From assembly GCA_009869945.1 (NCBI GenBank), contig WIXG01000377.1:1-64000 (forward strand): 64,000 bases of DNA, given 5' to 3'. The notes under the pieces are model-generated. The model did no database searches. It worked only from the letters and a program-made list of their open reading frames with translations, and was not told the DNA's origin. Below, one piece after another: positions 49,701 through 61,577 of this stretch. The DNA is from Mesaphorura yosii. Taxonomy: Eukaryota > Arthropoda > Collembola > Poduromorpha > Tullbergiidae. The translations under genes were made by a program, and so were the position numbers. How positions within the stretch are numbered: the stretch's first letter is position 1; each line of letters begins with the position of its first letter.

Positions 49701-49858
49701 AGATTCAAGAAGTCATTGGGCTGGCACCGAGCAAGCAGAAGCTGCGGCTTACAGAAGGGCTATTCTTTAAGGACAGCAACAGTTTAGCCTATTACAACAT
49801 TGGCGAAGGAGCAACAGTTCATTTGTCAATTAAGGAAAGAGGTGGACGGAAGAAGTAA
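46755..49858 (+). CDS. Sf3a1: Splicing factor 3A subunit 1
   Basis: Eight exons (46755-46974, 47048-47411, 47474-47563, 47770-47987, 48074-48297, 48379-48742, 48859-49060, 49141-49858) join in frame to 799 residues; human SF3A1 has 793. SURP1 contains TATFVARNGPEFEVRI and NPKFNFLNKDDPYHAYY. SURP2 contains TALFVARNGRQFLSTLMN and FDFLRPQHSLFQYF. The central WHDFVVVETVDY, ISPITGERIPVSKLQEH and LDPRWRDQRD are highly conserved. A proline-rich region and a C-terminal ubiquitin-like domain follow (VSILKAKIQEVIGLAPSKQK, YYNIGEGATVHLSIKERGG). The protein joins SF3A2 and SF3A3 in the 17S U2 snRNP, and the Ubl contacts U1 snRNA. AATAAA at 50008-50013 ends the transcript. Confidence 0.98.
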
Positions 49859-50230
49859 AGATTTCATTTTCTACTTCAATTATTGCTTATTGCTAGTTTT
49901 TGTTTGTCCGAACTTTGTAGTACAGTATTCTTTCGTAATTGGTAATTCGTAATCAAGTTCATAGCGTTAATACAGTTGGTTGTATGATTTACAGTCACAT
50001 ATCACAGAATAAACAAAATATGGTTTTCCGGAATTGTCCATTTATTAAACAGACAGAAGTAGACAACAATACAACAGACAATTTCATAAAAGTAGCTTAG
50101 CGTTACGGTGTATGTTTTAGTATACCTGAATAAATGGGCTCTTAACTTTACAAATTCGAGACTAACCTACATAATTAGCATTACAGTAATCACCTCAGCC
50201 ACAAGGTTAGTTAAAAATCTCTCTAAAATG
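49859..50230. other. Convergent 3' UTRs of Sf3a1 and the PAZ gene
   Basis: A plus-strand AATAAA lies at 50008-50013 and a minus-strand AATAAA (TTTATT at 50041-50046) faces it. This supports short, back-to-back 3' ends and leaves no room for further exons of the PAZ gene. Confidence 0.65.
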
Positions 50231-51473
50231 CTATTCATACCTGCGAGAAGTGCTTTTCCATTCCCTGAGAACGTAGCATAAGCTCGGAATTAAGTAGATA
50301 TTAGTCATTTTTCCTTTCATTGAGACGTCTTCATTTGGCGTTGGGAACGCAGTCAGCAGAAGTTGAGCCTGCTCCTCCTCTGGGATTTCGATGCCATACT
50401 TCCCCTTGTAATGATCCAGAAGTTTAATCGTCCGTTTCTGGTCGTACCAGTCCGAGAAGAACCCTCTTGGCGACGATGAAAAGTCCACACGTGCAATCTG
50501 ATGAATTTTCCCTGAGTAAGCAGCTATCACGGATTTACCGGTGAGATCATTTATGATCTTTTCTTTCTGGAAGACATTACAAAGTTCATGTAAAGGTTCG
50601 TCTTAGAAATGGTGGCCTTGAAAGGAAAAACCGGTGGTGGTAGTCAATTTGGTCGTAGTTGTAGAAGGACTTACTCCCTTGTCATCTGTCAAATATGTGA
50701 ATAGCTGAGCCAAGTAGTCCTTTACGTTGTAGCAGTATGATGAATTTGGAACGAAATCATAGCATCGCTGTTTGGGCGACGTGGGATCAGCGAACTCTGA
50801 ACAGTACATTACTTCGTTCTGGAAGCCGGAGAAGCGAATGGTCGTCTTGTAATGGCGGTGCAAAGAGATGAGGGAGAAAGCATTGAAACGTTTCTCATAT
50901 TCATAGTAGCATGTATTCGTAGACTTATTTTCCAAGTTGAAAATGTTCATCCTCAGACCAGGAGTGAAAATCACATCGTTGAATAGCTTGTATATGGCCT
51001 GCGTTCGATTGACTTTTCCAATGTAGCGGAATGTCCATGTCACCGACTTCTTTGGGTTCTTGGGATCGCAGTAGCGCCCAATACGGTTCTGATAAATTCA
51101 AGAACGAAAAATGTAAAACTGACGAAAAGAAAAAGCTCTAAATCACTACTCCAACCAACCTTTTGTGGAACTGCCCTGGTCATGAACAATATGTTTCCGT
51201 TAAATAATGACGGCGAATACTCTGCGAACTCAACCAACAGTTTGTACTTGCTAACTTCATAATCCAGTGGTGAGTCAAATTCAACTTTGTGCTGATAAAG
51301 CGTGAATGGATAGTTCTTTGAGTAGGAGGGCCTTTACAATAAAAATAGAAGATATTAGCTCAGCTAACTAGAAGCCACTCATTGCAATGCTGTCAATCGA
51401 TTTACATCGGATGATCACCACACTCCGAAGAAGCAGAGGTCACTGAATTTGCGTAAGACAAAGTGGAAGCCAT
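50231..51473 (-). CDS. PIWI-like protein ending after the PAZ domain (no MID or PIWI)
   Basis: Four exons (51473-51406, 51331-51160, 51088-50675, 50566-50231) join in frame to 329 residues. The N-terminal part has the PIWI-type LYQHKVEFDSPLD and LFNGNILFMTRAVP (family: YQYHVDFSP, FDGTILFLP). A linker area follows, and the last exon is a PAZ domain of PIWI type: NDLTGKSVIAAYSGKIHQIA, then VDFSSSP, then LDHYKGKYGIEI, ending IYLIPSLCYVL (family: LIPELCYLTGL). PIWI proteins then have MID and the slicer PIWI domain, for some 400 more residues. Here a stop comes 12 codons after CYV and a poly(A) signal follows at 50046. An alternative donor at the end (CGCAG then GTATGA) leads to no recognisable PIWI sequence. 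piRNA 3'-end binding without slicing is inferred. Confidence 0.75.
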
Positions 51474-52302
51474 TTCTTAACTTCCAATACTGACAGTTGC
51501 GTGGAGATCTTCTTAGGGTCACTAGGATGATTCGTTTCGTGTTCAGTTATCAAAGGTTAACAAAGGTAGTTAACGTTGCGTCAAGTTCAGCTTAACGGCT
51601 TAGCGTGTGGCTTGTGTAGCTTACCTTCCTGGAAATGTAATGTTGGTTTGAGTCGCGGTCGTCTATCGTCGTTTATCGTCCTTTTCTCGAAGTGGATCTC
51701 CGTCACTGGTGACTCGATGAATGGTTTCTAATCACTATCTTTGAATCGTTAACTTTTCCTATTCTTCCTTTACAAGCTGCAAATTCGGCTTCGGGTGACT
51801 GAAGACTAAAACCAAAAGTGAAGTTGAACGAACACGAACGAACAGTTTGACCCCGTCCTCAGTCATCACGCATTCACCCTTTCATAACATTTTGCAGTGC
51901 AGATCGCGTTCATAATTCTTTGCTCGAGCGTCATCGCCGTTGATTTTATCTCTCTTTTCTCATAATATGAGGATGATGCGAAGTTTTCGGCTAGATGGCG
52001 ATGCATTGTGCTGTGAGTCTGCGTCGGGCCGGTCGTCATCCTTGGAGCACGCTGCTGTCCCTGCTTAGCACTGCACACAGGCCATCTTGTCGGCAATTCT
52101 GCTTGCCGTGTGCTTGAATCGGTACCTCGTGGTCCTCTGTGCTGTGCTGTGCTATTCCGGCTAGCCATCTCCATTATACCGTATGACAGTCACATACGAT
52201 ACACCAGTGTATTGTATTTAGTATTTGTAGACGTATTGGATTCGTTTCAAGATTGTGCGTGGTGGACTTTTGGACAATTTGGCGTAATTAATTAGTTAAG
52301 CC
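51474..52302. other. Divergent promoter region of PAZ and RpL19 genes
   Basis: The flanking genes point away from each other. Only short frames without family signal occur. The right end holds the 5' UTR of RpL19; its exact cap site is not clear. Confidence 0.45.
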
Positions 52303-53496
52303 ATGAGGTAAGTACTGACTTCTGTTACGCGAAATTAAATGCATTCGATTATTTGGATTGTACTGATAATGACTGTTGAATTTGAACAGCTCCTTAAAGT
52401 TACAAAAGCGGCTGGCAGCTGCTGTCCTTCGATGTGGAAAAAAGAAAGTATGGCTGGATCCTAATGAATCAGCAGAAATCTCTGCAGCCAATTCACGTAA
52501 GATAACAATGATTTAAGTGTAACGACTAGAATTTTCCGCTAATTTGATGTGTGCAAATGGCAAATGCATAACTGTCGAACTGTAATTGTTCTGTATGTCG
52601 TCGATGTCGTGTTTTCATGATTAAAGAACAGCCTGGATGTCTGGGCAGGAGCTTGATTCTTGTATAGTGGATACAAGCTCCAATCCATCTACAGGCGATA
52701 GTAAACATCGAATGTTAATCCCAGACTGATTTATACGTTTTCAGTTTGATTCATGATTCGATAACAAAATTATTTCTGCCCTGAACAGGGAAGCAACAGG
52801 AAGTTCGTAACTCTTCTATATCGTGGCATTGTTTTATTTGATTACAGGTCAATACATCAGAAAGTTGGCCAAGGATGGGTTAATCATTAGGAAACCTGTG
52901 GCAGTACATTCAAGAGCTCGCGTGAGGGCAAACACCGAAGCCAGGCGCAAAGGTAGACATTGTGGTCCTGGAAAGAGGAAGGGAACAACAAATGCCCGCA
53001 TGCCAGAAAAACTGCTTTGGATTAAGAGAATGCGAGTATTGAGACGTCTTCTCAAGAAATATAGGTAAATTACACGAGACAATACTTGTTGGTGCTAATT
53101 TCTTAGATTTCATTGCATTGAATTTGTATTTATCAACTGTTTCTCCTTTCAATTCGATTAGAGAAACTAAGAAGATTGACCGTCATCTGTATCAACAGTT
53201 GTACATGAAAGTCAAAGGTAACGTTTTCAAGAACAAGCGTGTCCTGATGGAATTCATCCACAAGAAGAAGGCAGAGAATGCAAGATCCAAGATGTTAACG
53301 TAAGTTTATCTCTAGCATGCGATGAAAGAAAACAGGAGGTTAAGATTTTGAAGTTTAACAATATTCCGAATTTTATCTTTTCAACAGTGATCAAGCAGAA
53401 GCACGCCGTACCAAGGTCAAGGAGGCAAGAAAACGACGTGAAGAACGGAAAGCAGTTAAACAGGCCGAACTTGTGTCTGCGGCACAAAAGGATTAA
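52303..53496 (+). CDS. RpL19: 60S ribosomal protein L19 (eL19)
   Basis: Five coding exons (52303-52307, 52390-52496, 52848-53064, 53162-53299, 53388-53496) join in frame to 191 residues, the usual eL19 length. The first coding exon is just ATGAG. The protein begins [20 protein letters not shown] and contains [36 protein letters not shown] and [21 protein letters not shown] basic C-terminal helix ([20 protein letters not shown]) extends from the large subunit to form a bridge with the small subunit. Splitting right after the start codon is common in animal ribosomal protein genes. AATAAA at 53515-53520 is the poly(A) signal. Intron 2 is the longest (351 bp) and holds a structured element listed separately. 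Confidence 0.98.
52623..52709 (+). ncRNA. Possible H/ACA snoRNA half in RpL19 intron 2
   Basis: A strong hairpin has the stem GGAGCTTG (52648-52655) with CAAGCTCC (52674-52681). It sits inside a lower stem, GCCTGGATG (52631-52639) with CATC-TA-CAGGC (52686-52696). The unpaired sides between the two stems resemble a pseudouridylation pocket. An H-box-like AAAGAA precedes it (near 52623), and ACA with three more bases follows (52705-52707). The pocket-to-ACA distance is about 19 nt, longer than the usual 14-16, and the 5' hairpin is unconvincing, so this is tentative. Ribosomal protein introns are common snoRNA hosts. Confidence 0.33.
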
Positions 53497-56400
53497 TTCG
53501 TTTACATTTTGTTTAATAAAGAAGGCGTTTTGATGCATCTTTACTCATGGTGTGAGTCGATTAAAGATATTTGTCAAAGAAAAATTACAAATCGTTCTTG
53601 TCTTTAAACTTCATGGTTAGGGCAATCATATTTTACGACTGTACCTCAATTTTATGTGTTAAGAATGTTTTTATTCACTTCGCTTATGAGTTTACAATTC
53701 ATTGGTTTTGGACACGTTATTCGTGAGGCTGGAAAATTCTTAAAGTCTTACTGGCTTCGCGAGTTTCTGGACGGCTTAAAAAAGGTGAAAGTTGCAAATT
53801 TCGGTGGCCATTTAGAATTGAGAGGGAAAGACTGACGAGATTTTGCCATACCGTCTAGTCGTCTTCTCAACTCTGAGCGGACAGTTCACCGTGCATTCAA
53901 AACGCAGCAGACGACGTTTTTCGCGTAGAAGAATGCGCTTCTGACATTTCTGAGATTTGTTGTGGCCACCTGAAACAGACAAATTAGTTTAAAACGTATG
54001 TTCGAAACTTCGGATTCCGCAGTCAGTCGCAGGTATCTAATCTGCCTTCTGATTCTGATTCGAAGGCTGTCTACTCGAGTGGCTGCCAAAATCGAACTAA
54101 AATCACAAATTAGAAATGGCTAGAACGAAAACTTGACTTGGTCGAATGATCGAACGATGGCCGCCATGCACAAAGAGCATGTGTAGTTCAAAATATGCCT
54201 TGGCGTTGGCATGTTTGATGTTCCGATTCAATAACATTAAAATACCGGCAATCATAATAGCATAAAAGCTTGTTGACTGCTGAAATTGAGTGCATGACCG
54301 ACTTATCGGATTGCCGTCAATTCCTTAAAGAGAAGCTTTATTCATTGGCTTTCAGTGTCCGGTGACCAGATTTTGAATATGAATTCTGTCTCGCCTACCC
54401 GCCTCCATTAATTGTTACGTGCCCGTAGCCCGTGCCTTCATTCCTCACATGAAAGACGAGCCATGCCAGATACAGCAGTCTTGTATTTCATTGTGGCAGC
54501 AAGCTCGAAGCATTTCTCGCGTATTCTTTCTGCGGAATCACCGTATTGGTAATTTCATCCAGAGAAAGTGGTTTTCAAAGCCAGAAAGTCAAGCCTATGG
54601 AAAGTCAAGCTTTTTCTGATAGGCTTTCGCCTGCGCTCTGAGCATATGCGCGTGGCTGCTTTGAGTTTCGGAGAACTCCCATTTTTTGTCCCACCAGTCA
54701 GAATTCTTCCCACTGCTACTTTTTGTAGTTTGAGGTTGACTTTTTAACTTTGTCATGCGCCGTCTTACTACTCGACTGAAAGCAGGATACGAACATGATT
54801 CACGTGCTGGTATTGACACCCAAAGCTTGGCTTGTCCGCCATATTAATTTAGAGTTTTTTATGAGTGGAACGGTAAACTGCTCTCTGCTTGCTGACCTCA
54901 ATCAATTAAAGTGGCTACGAAATTAGCACATGAACTCAATTCGTCAAATTAAAGGAGCACCGGCGCCGCCCCGGTTCCAAACACTTACCACTGACCAATG
55001 CCAACCAAGTTGGTTGTTTTACGTGCGAGTTCGGCACAACACGCATATCTCAAAAGCTGTTTTGTTCCATACACCTCGCCAAAGTACAAAAGCTTCTGAA
55101 GTTGAAATGAGAAAAGTTTCCTCGTGGTTGGTTTTATGGTTTTCGGCCTTAGAATACTTCAGAAGGATCCGACTCACGAGACGACTCAGCGAGAGCCACA
55201 AAGAATCACTTAAACTCGTGAAAACAAATAAGTAAATAAATGGAAAAGTTAATTAGGACGTACACAGAAGGGTCGAGAACGTGGCAAGCGGCAGGGCTTA
55301 TTATTCAATTTACTTGCCGCCAAACTTTGGCTCTCTGGCTCACTCACCGTCGTCCTCTCATAAAACTGCAGAGTGAGTTTCCAACTAATGCAATTAATTC
55401 TCTCGTTCTTAACTTTGCCATTACAATCCTGACTAGCCTGGCAGATACTGTCACCTGGCCAGGAATTCCATCAAGAAAACGTACTTCGGGTCAGAACTTT
55501 TCTGAAAGGTGGGAAGTGGCAGGCAGGCTCAGATAATGAAGCACGTCATTTCAGAAATGCTTCTGCTGCTAGAATCGGCACGTCAGTCGTAACTTTTGCA
55601 CCGCAGAATCTCACGCCTCTTTCGTGTTAAAAAGTAAAGATGTTACCAAGTTCCTTTCATGCCTAAGAAAAGCAGCGTGATCGTAAACTTTCCACAACAC
55701 GAAATGACGGGCCGCGCGTACGGAGAAAGCAAGATGCAGGGATAAAGTCATATCATTCATACGAGTGATGCCCTGCAGCAGAGATGACTACGTCCCACAC
55801 GGCACAGCAAGCGCAATTCTTCGAGAATTGTGTACTGGTGATCAAAGTAGAAATGAGAAGAGCATGAAAAGAGAGTCTTCTCGCATCTGTTCGCATTCAC
55901 ATTGAGTCACGCAAGATTATTTCTGGCTTAATACATCTCATCAGTTTGTGATATGACATCTAATCTACGCTATTCGCTCAGAGGCTTGGACCGTGTTTTG
56001 TTGAAACCAAGAGTAAGTAGCCAAGACTGGAGTCTGGCGATGTTCCTTACCGTTCCGTTGTTGGTGAGGGAAGAGGAAGTTGATAAAACAAAATGCGGAT
56101 ACCAATACGAATGCTATTCAATTTTAGAAGCAAGTCTGTCAACTGGTTTACAAATGGTATCTCTCACTAAAAGTGCTTAAAACCTGCTTCACGCCTACCT
56201 GCATGTTCATGTTTTGTTTTATAGGCAAGCATTTGAATAATTTATTGCCGTCATGTTCTTGCAATGCAAGGCGTAAGGCAGCGAAGCAGTCGAGTTCATC
56301 ACGGGTAGGCGTTTCTGTTCATATCTGTTCAAAATTTATCAGGCACTTGTCGGTCAGGAGAAATGGTTTCGGTGGTGAATTGCTGAATGAAATGTCACCG

Positions 56401-59400
56401 ATCACTGTAGACGGTAGAACAGTGCTATACACAAGGCGTTGAATTATGATGGCTTTTAGCAAATGCACAGCATCCACTTAAGTACCTGGTTAAGTAGGAA
56501 AGTGACATGACAAATTTTATTGTCTGATTCCTCGCACTTTCTCTTTCTCACTTAAGTGCATTACTGTGTGATGATGATGGAGAGAGGATCCTTTGACAAT
56601 GACAACGTAATTATGAGCATGGGCAAGATGTGGCAATGTGAAGTGAACAGATTTATTAAATGTCTTGTGCAAAGTTCCGCTGACGCAAGGGCAGGACATT
56701 GCATACATAATTACATACTGAGGTAGTCCAAGTTCAGTGCGAAGCTGAGACGAGTAGCAGCACGAGCCGCTGAGGCACGGCGTCAGGGAAAGATCACGCG
56801 TCGAGAAGAGCAGAGAAAGTCCAGAGAGATGCAGCACAGCGCTAATAACTTATCCTCCTGCAATATTTATTTATATAGATGGGACACAAAGGCCAGAAGA
56901 GCAGGAGCCTGGGTGAAGAGGATTCATTCCAAAAGCATCTGTTGTAACTCTCATTGAATCACGCGAGATAATCTCCTCCCGGCTTACGCACAGTACGACG
57001 AGCGCTCATCGGCATCGGTGGTTCATGACCCAAATTGTATGCATTCACGCGTTCAGCTTTTCGCTTCCTCCCAACTCAGTCTCTGTGTTTTCACTTCTAC
57101 ACTTTACCAACCGAGGAGCAGAACTCAGAATTTGTAAGTGAGCAAGTGAACCACTTTTGTGAGGATTTACTTTACGGGGTGACGATGAGACGGTAGTATT
57201 AAAGCCAAATCCTTTCGCTAATACACGCCGTGTGCTCCGTGCTCAACGGACGCGTTGTTTTATGCGAGACTTATTTCTAATCCACGTACTTCGGAAGTTC
57301 ACGATGGGATTAAATTGATATGAAAGCGGTTCGGCGCCTTGCTTTCGCCTTACGACTCTCGGCGGTCATGAACTTCCTTCTTGCTTTGTTTGAGACTGAG
57401 AGCCGAGAGCGTTGTGCAGTTGGTCCTTGGTATCTTCATAACTTCATAACTCTGGAAGCTAATAATGGCATGAATACTCACAGAGGCAACTGCTGAAAAA
57501 TTTTCAGCTAATTCCTGATTAATTGAATGGAATCAATTGGGACAGCGCAGTAAAAGACAATTCGTTGACGAGTCATTCATTCAAATAACAAAATATGAAA
57601 TATCGTAAAGAACTTCTTGGACGGATTAATTTTGAGACCTTTGCGAAGAGCAAGAAAGTTGTTGAAGGTAATTTGCACGTCCGATTCGATTTTGTCGTTT
57701 CATCGTGAATTGTGACAAATCTATCACTTCGTTCATTCATATTAGCACTCAGTCTGCACGATTGGGACTGCGCGATTGGTATGTGTCTCTGCATAATACG
57801 GCGTCAGGATGACAATTTACAATATAGTCAATAGTGAAAAGTTACAATGCAGTGGAAGTTGGAATTGAAACAAAATGGAAAGAAAGCTCTAAAGTGATTT
57901 TTTCACGAGAGTCAGTTAATGCATGTAAACGCTAAGGATCATTACTTGATTGAGGCTTTTAGCATCAAGTTACCACAAGTAAGTGTGAAAATGGAATACA
58001 GTGGAGCAATAAATATATGTACATACTTAAGCACTTGAGGCTGCAAAGAACAGAACACGGAGAAACTAGCAGCAGAGAAGGGAATGAGAAGTACAAAAGA
58101 GCTTCTATTCTCTACGAATCCATCGAAAATGTAAAAAGTAAAAAAAGAAAGTTGAAGATCATTTTAAATCTGAAGGATTTAATAGAATGCTATTTGTCTT
58201 CTCGTTCAGAAGTTCTTCACGCTCGCTTTCGCCCTGTTCCGTACTGTGTACCAAAGTTTCGGTTCTTGTTAGAAAGTTTTATTTAAATAGCGACGAACGT
58301 GACATTTTTTCCAATAACTTCTCCCCTTCGAGCTTCGTGAACTGAATTCAATTCCAGAGGCGCCTCCAGACTCCAGATAGCTTCATTCGGAGTAACGCAT
58401 GAATATGAGTAGAAGCATAAGCGACATGGTTTTATGAAACCGGCGACAGCATAGTGAATCATTTTGGAAAGAAGGGCACAGGTCAACTTTATCGAGATTC
58501 CGTTAACTGAATTTGTTCGTGCTTCGACGTAAAAGCCATTGCATTGTTGCATAAAGATTTGTGGATGCTAAATCCACAAAGCACAGATCAGAGATAGGAT
58601 CCCGAATTAGATTATTCAAAAGGGACTTTATTCTAAACGTGAATAGTGAATAGCCAGTTTATGCAAAGAGAAATGGACGTCAGACTTCAACAGGGAAGAC
58701 TCTCCTCTCAGCCAGACCGCAAAAGAGTCAGGCATTCAGAAATCTCTTTGATAAGTCTAACAGCTCCACCGCATTTTAAACCGATTTGGTGTGTCTGTCA
58801 TTCGTATCTCTCCCATCTTTTAATGCAGAATAAGGACAAGAAGATTTTGCATCTCGTTCTGTGGGAGATTTTGTCGAACATCAAAGGACTGCTTAATAAC
58901 CTTATGCTTGATGTCTGCCAAATGCTAATCTGCCAAAGCACACAGACGGGACAACGGGACGCATTTGGCTACAATTTATTGAGGCCAGATCTCACTTTCC
59001 TACTTTGGCTCGCTGTACGGTGACTAATTTCCAGTCAGGAAATTGAAACACGCAACAAAATTGAAGCGTGTGGATTACTTTCAATTAAAATGGCTTAAGA
59101 ATGAGAATGTGTTTATTTTTCGCACGCGACACGAACGCACGGACACGTGCGATCTTTCACCAGGCTACAGGAAAAGTCAATACAAATATTGTGGTGGAGA
59201 AAAGTTTCAAGAGGCCAACGATAGCAACGGCACGAGCCTGACCACTTGCCACTTGGTTACTTATTCACACTTCTTCCTAAAATGGAACTGTTCTTGATCC
59301 CTTCGCACTCACGCGCCTCGTGTATCATGTTTGCATTTCTGCACGCGACGGGGCTTATACCTTCTTTGGTCCAGGCGAGGCGGTGTTCTCGCGAGCGAGC

Positions 59401-61577
59401 CACACAGAGACAAATACGAGCTAAAGCCTCTCACAGTTCATTCCATGCATTATTATTTTAACATTTAACATGCTGAAATCAGGGTTTAAATCCCCGATAA
59501 AAGTTGCTTTGTTGATTCAGAATTAAACTGGATCCGTGAGTCGGGGATCGAGAAGTGTTCTTCCGCGAATATGTACGAATAGTAAATAAGTTATTCGATT
59601 TGATGCATGATTTGATTTCAAAATCCCTTAAATTTCAAATCTCCAGACTTCATCATTCTCCAGTAAGCCAGGGATTATCACAATTTATACGGAAGCGCTT
59701 GAATGCAACCTTTATTATGCAACGTTTTAACCTTTATTTTCTTGAATTTGGTTATATTTGAGGTATTTTTGTAGGTATCGATCCCAGTATTCAAAATTTC
59801 AGCTTAAAACTTGTTGCTTGAAGAAGGTTTAAAAAAATAGATTTCATTAACACATTTTCTAATTAACTTTCTGGTTCAGGTTGTCGAATGTGAAGTGGTT
59901 AATTGAGTTTTCCTGCATCTTACGTGCTGGTCACAAGACAGCAGACACCACATTACGTTCCTGAACTCATAAAGTCCGTGACTCTGACTCCCGCTTTTGG
60001 GAAGTGAATGAGTATTTCAGTACTTGCCATTTTCAGTGTTAGTGCAGTTGTAGCTTACGTAATCTGCTTTCTCTCGTATCTGCCGTGCGTGCGAGGAGCG
60101 TTTCTATTCATTGCAAGCTCCTGCTACTGCCTTTGCCTTTGCTTGTTGCGTTTGCCTGGCATGGGATGTTGGTGGAGTTGGGGTCGAGAAGGCGTCCACC
60201 TGTTTGGTTCTCATCATAATACGATAGGTTCATTTCGGCCAAAATGGGTTGGAATAATAATAGTAAAACTTTACATGACATGCACACATGTTTTCCCTAC
60301 ATGCCTGTAGCGAGTGACAAGCAAACGAGAAAGAAGGAGCGAGCGCTGAGGCTGAGGTTCCCCTCGATGTAGCAGCAGCATCATGCAAGAGATGTAATGT
60401 GAGGCAGGGCTGTCCTTTCAGCTTTAGCTTTTTCAGCTTTGGAGTCTATTGCAATACTGATTACGGGCACCCTGAGCTAATTTGTAGTTGCCCGGTTTAA
60501 ACGTTAGAACAATTTGCACGAGTTTTAAGTATGCCATTCCCGACGAAAGCCCAAGAATAATGAAGAATTTTTCAAGAATTACTTACAATATCGAAGCCCC
60601 TTTGCCAAGTTTTAACTCGTATCGAGAGTAGAGCCAAAGATCCGAGACACTAGATGCTTTGGGATGACAAAATGGCAGAACGAAGAGACGAGAGACTTCA
60701 AGCAAAGGCAAAGACAGGCCAAGCAAGGAGTCACAGTCACACCGAGATGGGAAAGCAAAGGAAAGTTTGTCTGCCAGTGGCAGGCAGGCTCACATCCCTT
60801 TTCCTGAGTATAAAAGGTTTGGTACTCCCTGTAATTCCGAACTCACTTCCAAAAGTCTACCGCTGTGTGCAGATGTTACAAGAACGAGAAAAAAACACTT
60901 CACTCCGTACTTATTGTTGAACCACCAACAGCAACCAACCATCATCACCACAAATATTAAGTTTACTTCTTGCTTTCTCCTCAGCCACTCTGCGACAGTG
61001 TGAGTTTGTACTTTGCAGCTTCCCAACTTTTCACTGCATCACTCCAACATTAAACGCAATGTCTTGCTTCGCGCTGTTCTCAGCTCCTGAGAAAGCAACA
61101 TATTTATTTTTTGTCAAAAGTTTAGGAAGTTATGATGACACTACTTTTGAAGAACGAGAAGATATTTGTAGCTCACAGCACTTGAATTGAATCACTTCTT
61201 GCCCTTTCTCCTCCTCCATTAACTCGTTCTCTACGACACAAAGAATGCGAGACTCGCGACACGCTGTCAAGAGACTCAATTTATATTTTTCTTACGTTTT
61301 GACTCTCATGGTTTAGCTTAGTGCAATGTTGGTAGAAGTAATGGCGACAATGACAAGGCCGACGGAACATTTTCTACTTGAGATATCAACGTTTTCATCG
61401 AGAAATGGACATTTTTCATTTTCGGAAGCTACGAAACTTCTGGTGATCTCACATTGAGTGTGTTCTTGAAATTCTGTGGTTAGTGCCAAGAATTAAGTGA
61501 CTTTCTGCGCAGCTCGACGTTCTGAATTTACCACCAAACTGGGGAAGAAATCTCACTCTCATTGCAACGGTAACATC
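53497..61577. other. 8-kb gene-poor region upstream of dsf
   Basis: After the RpL19 poly(A) signal no gene is supported until dsf. Frames of 60-125 codons occur but none shows a family signal together with start and splice sites. A 17-nt sequence, AGTGGCAGGCAGGCTCA, occurs twice (about 55516 and 60775). A TATA box lies at 60809. Long non-coding flanks are typical of developmental regulators such as dsf, so enhancers and 5' UTR exons are the likely content. Confidence 0.5.
60809..60816 (+). promoter_or_regulatory. Consensus TATA box, candidate dsf promoter
   Basis: TATAAAAG at 60809-60816 is 769 bp before the dsf start codon and on the same strand. A start site about 30 bp downstream, near 60840, would give a 5' leader of about 740 nt. 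No perfect initiator was seen there. Confidence 0.35.

Noticed and set aside
53065-53387. C/D snoRNA in RpL19 introns 3 and 4
   Set aside because: A C-box-like CGATGA occurs in intron 4 but there is no D box or terminal stem.
53820-54110. Minus-strand basic frame (GGHNKSQKC, LLRFECTVNC) resembling a ribosomal protein end
   Set aside because: An acceptor-like site precedes it, but no matching upstream exon or clear family could be found.
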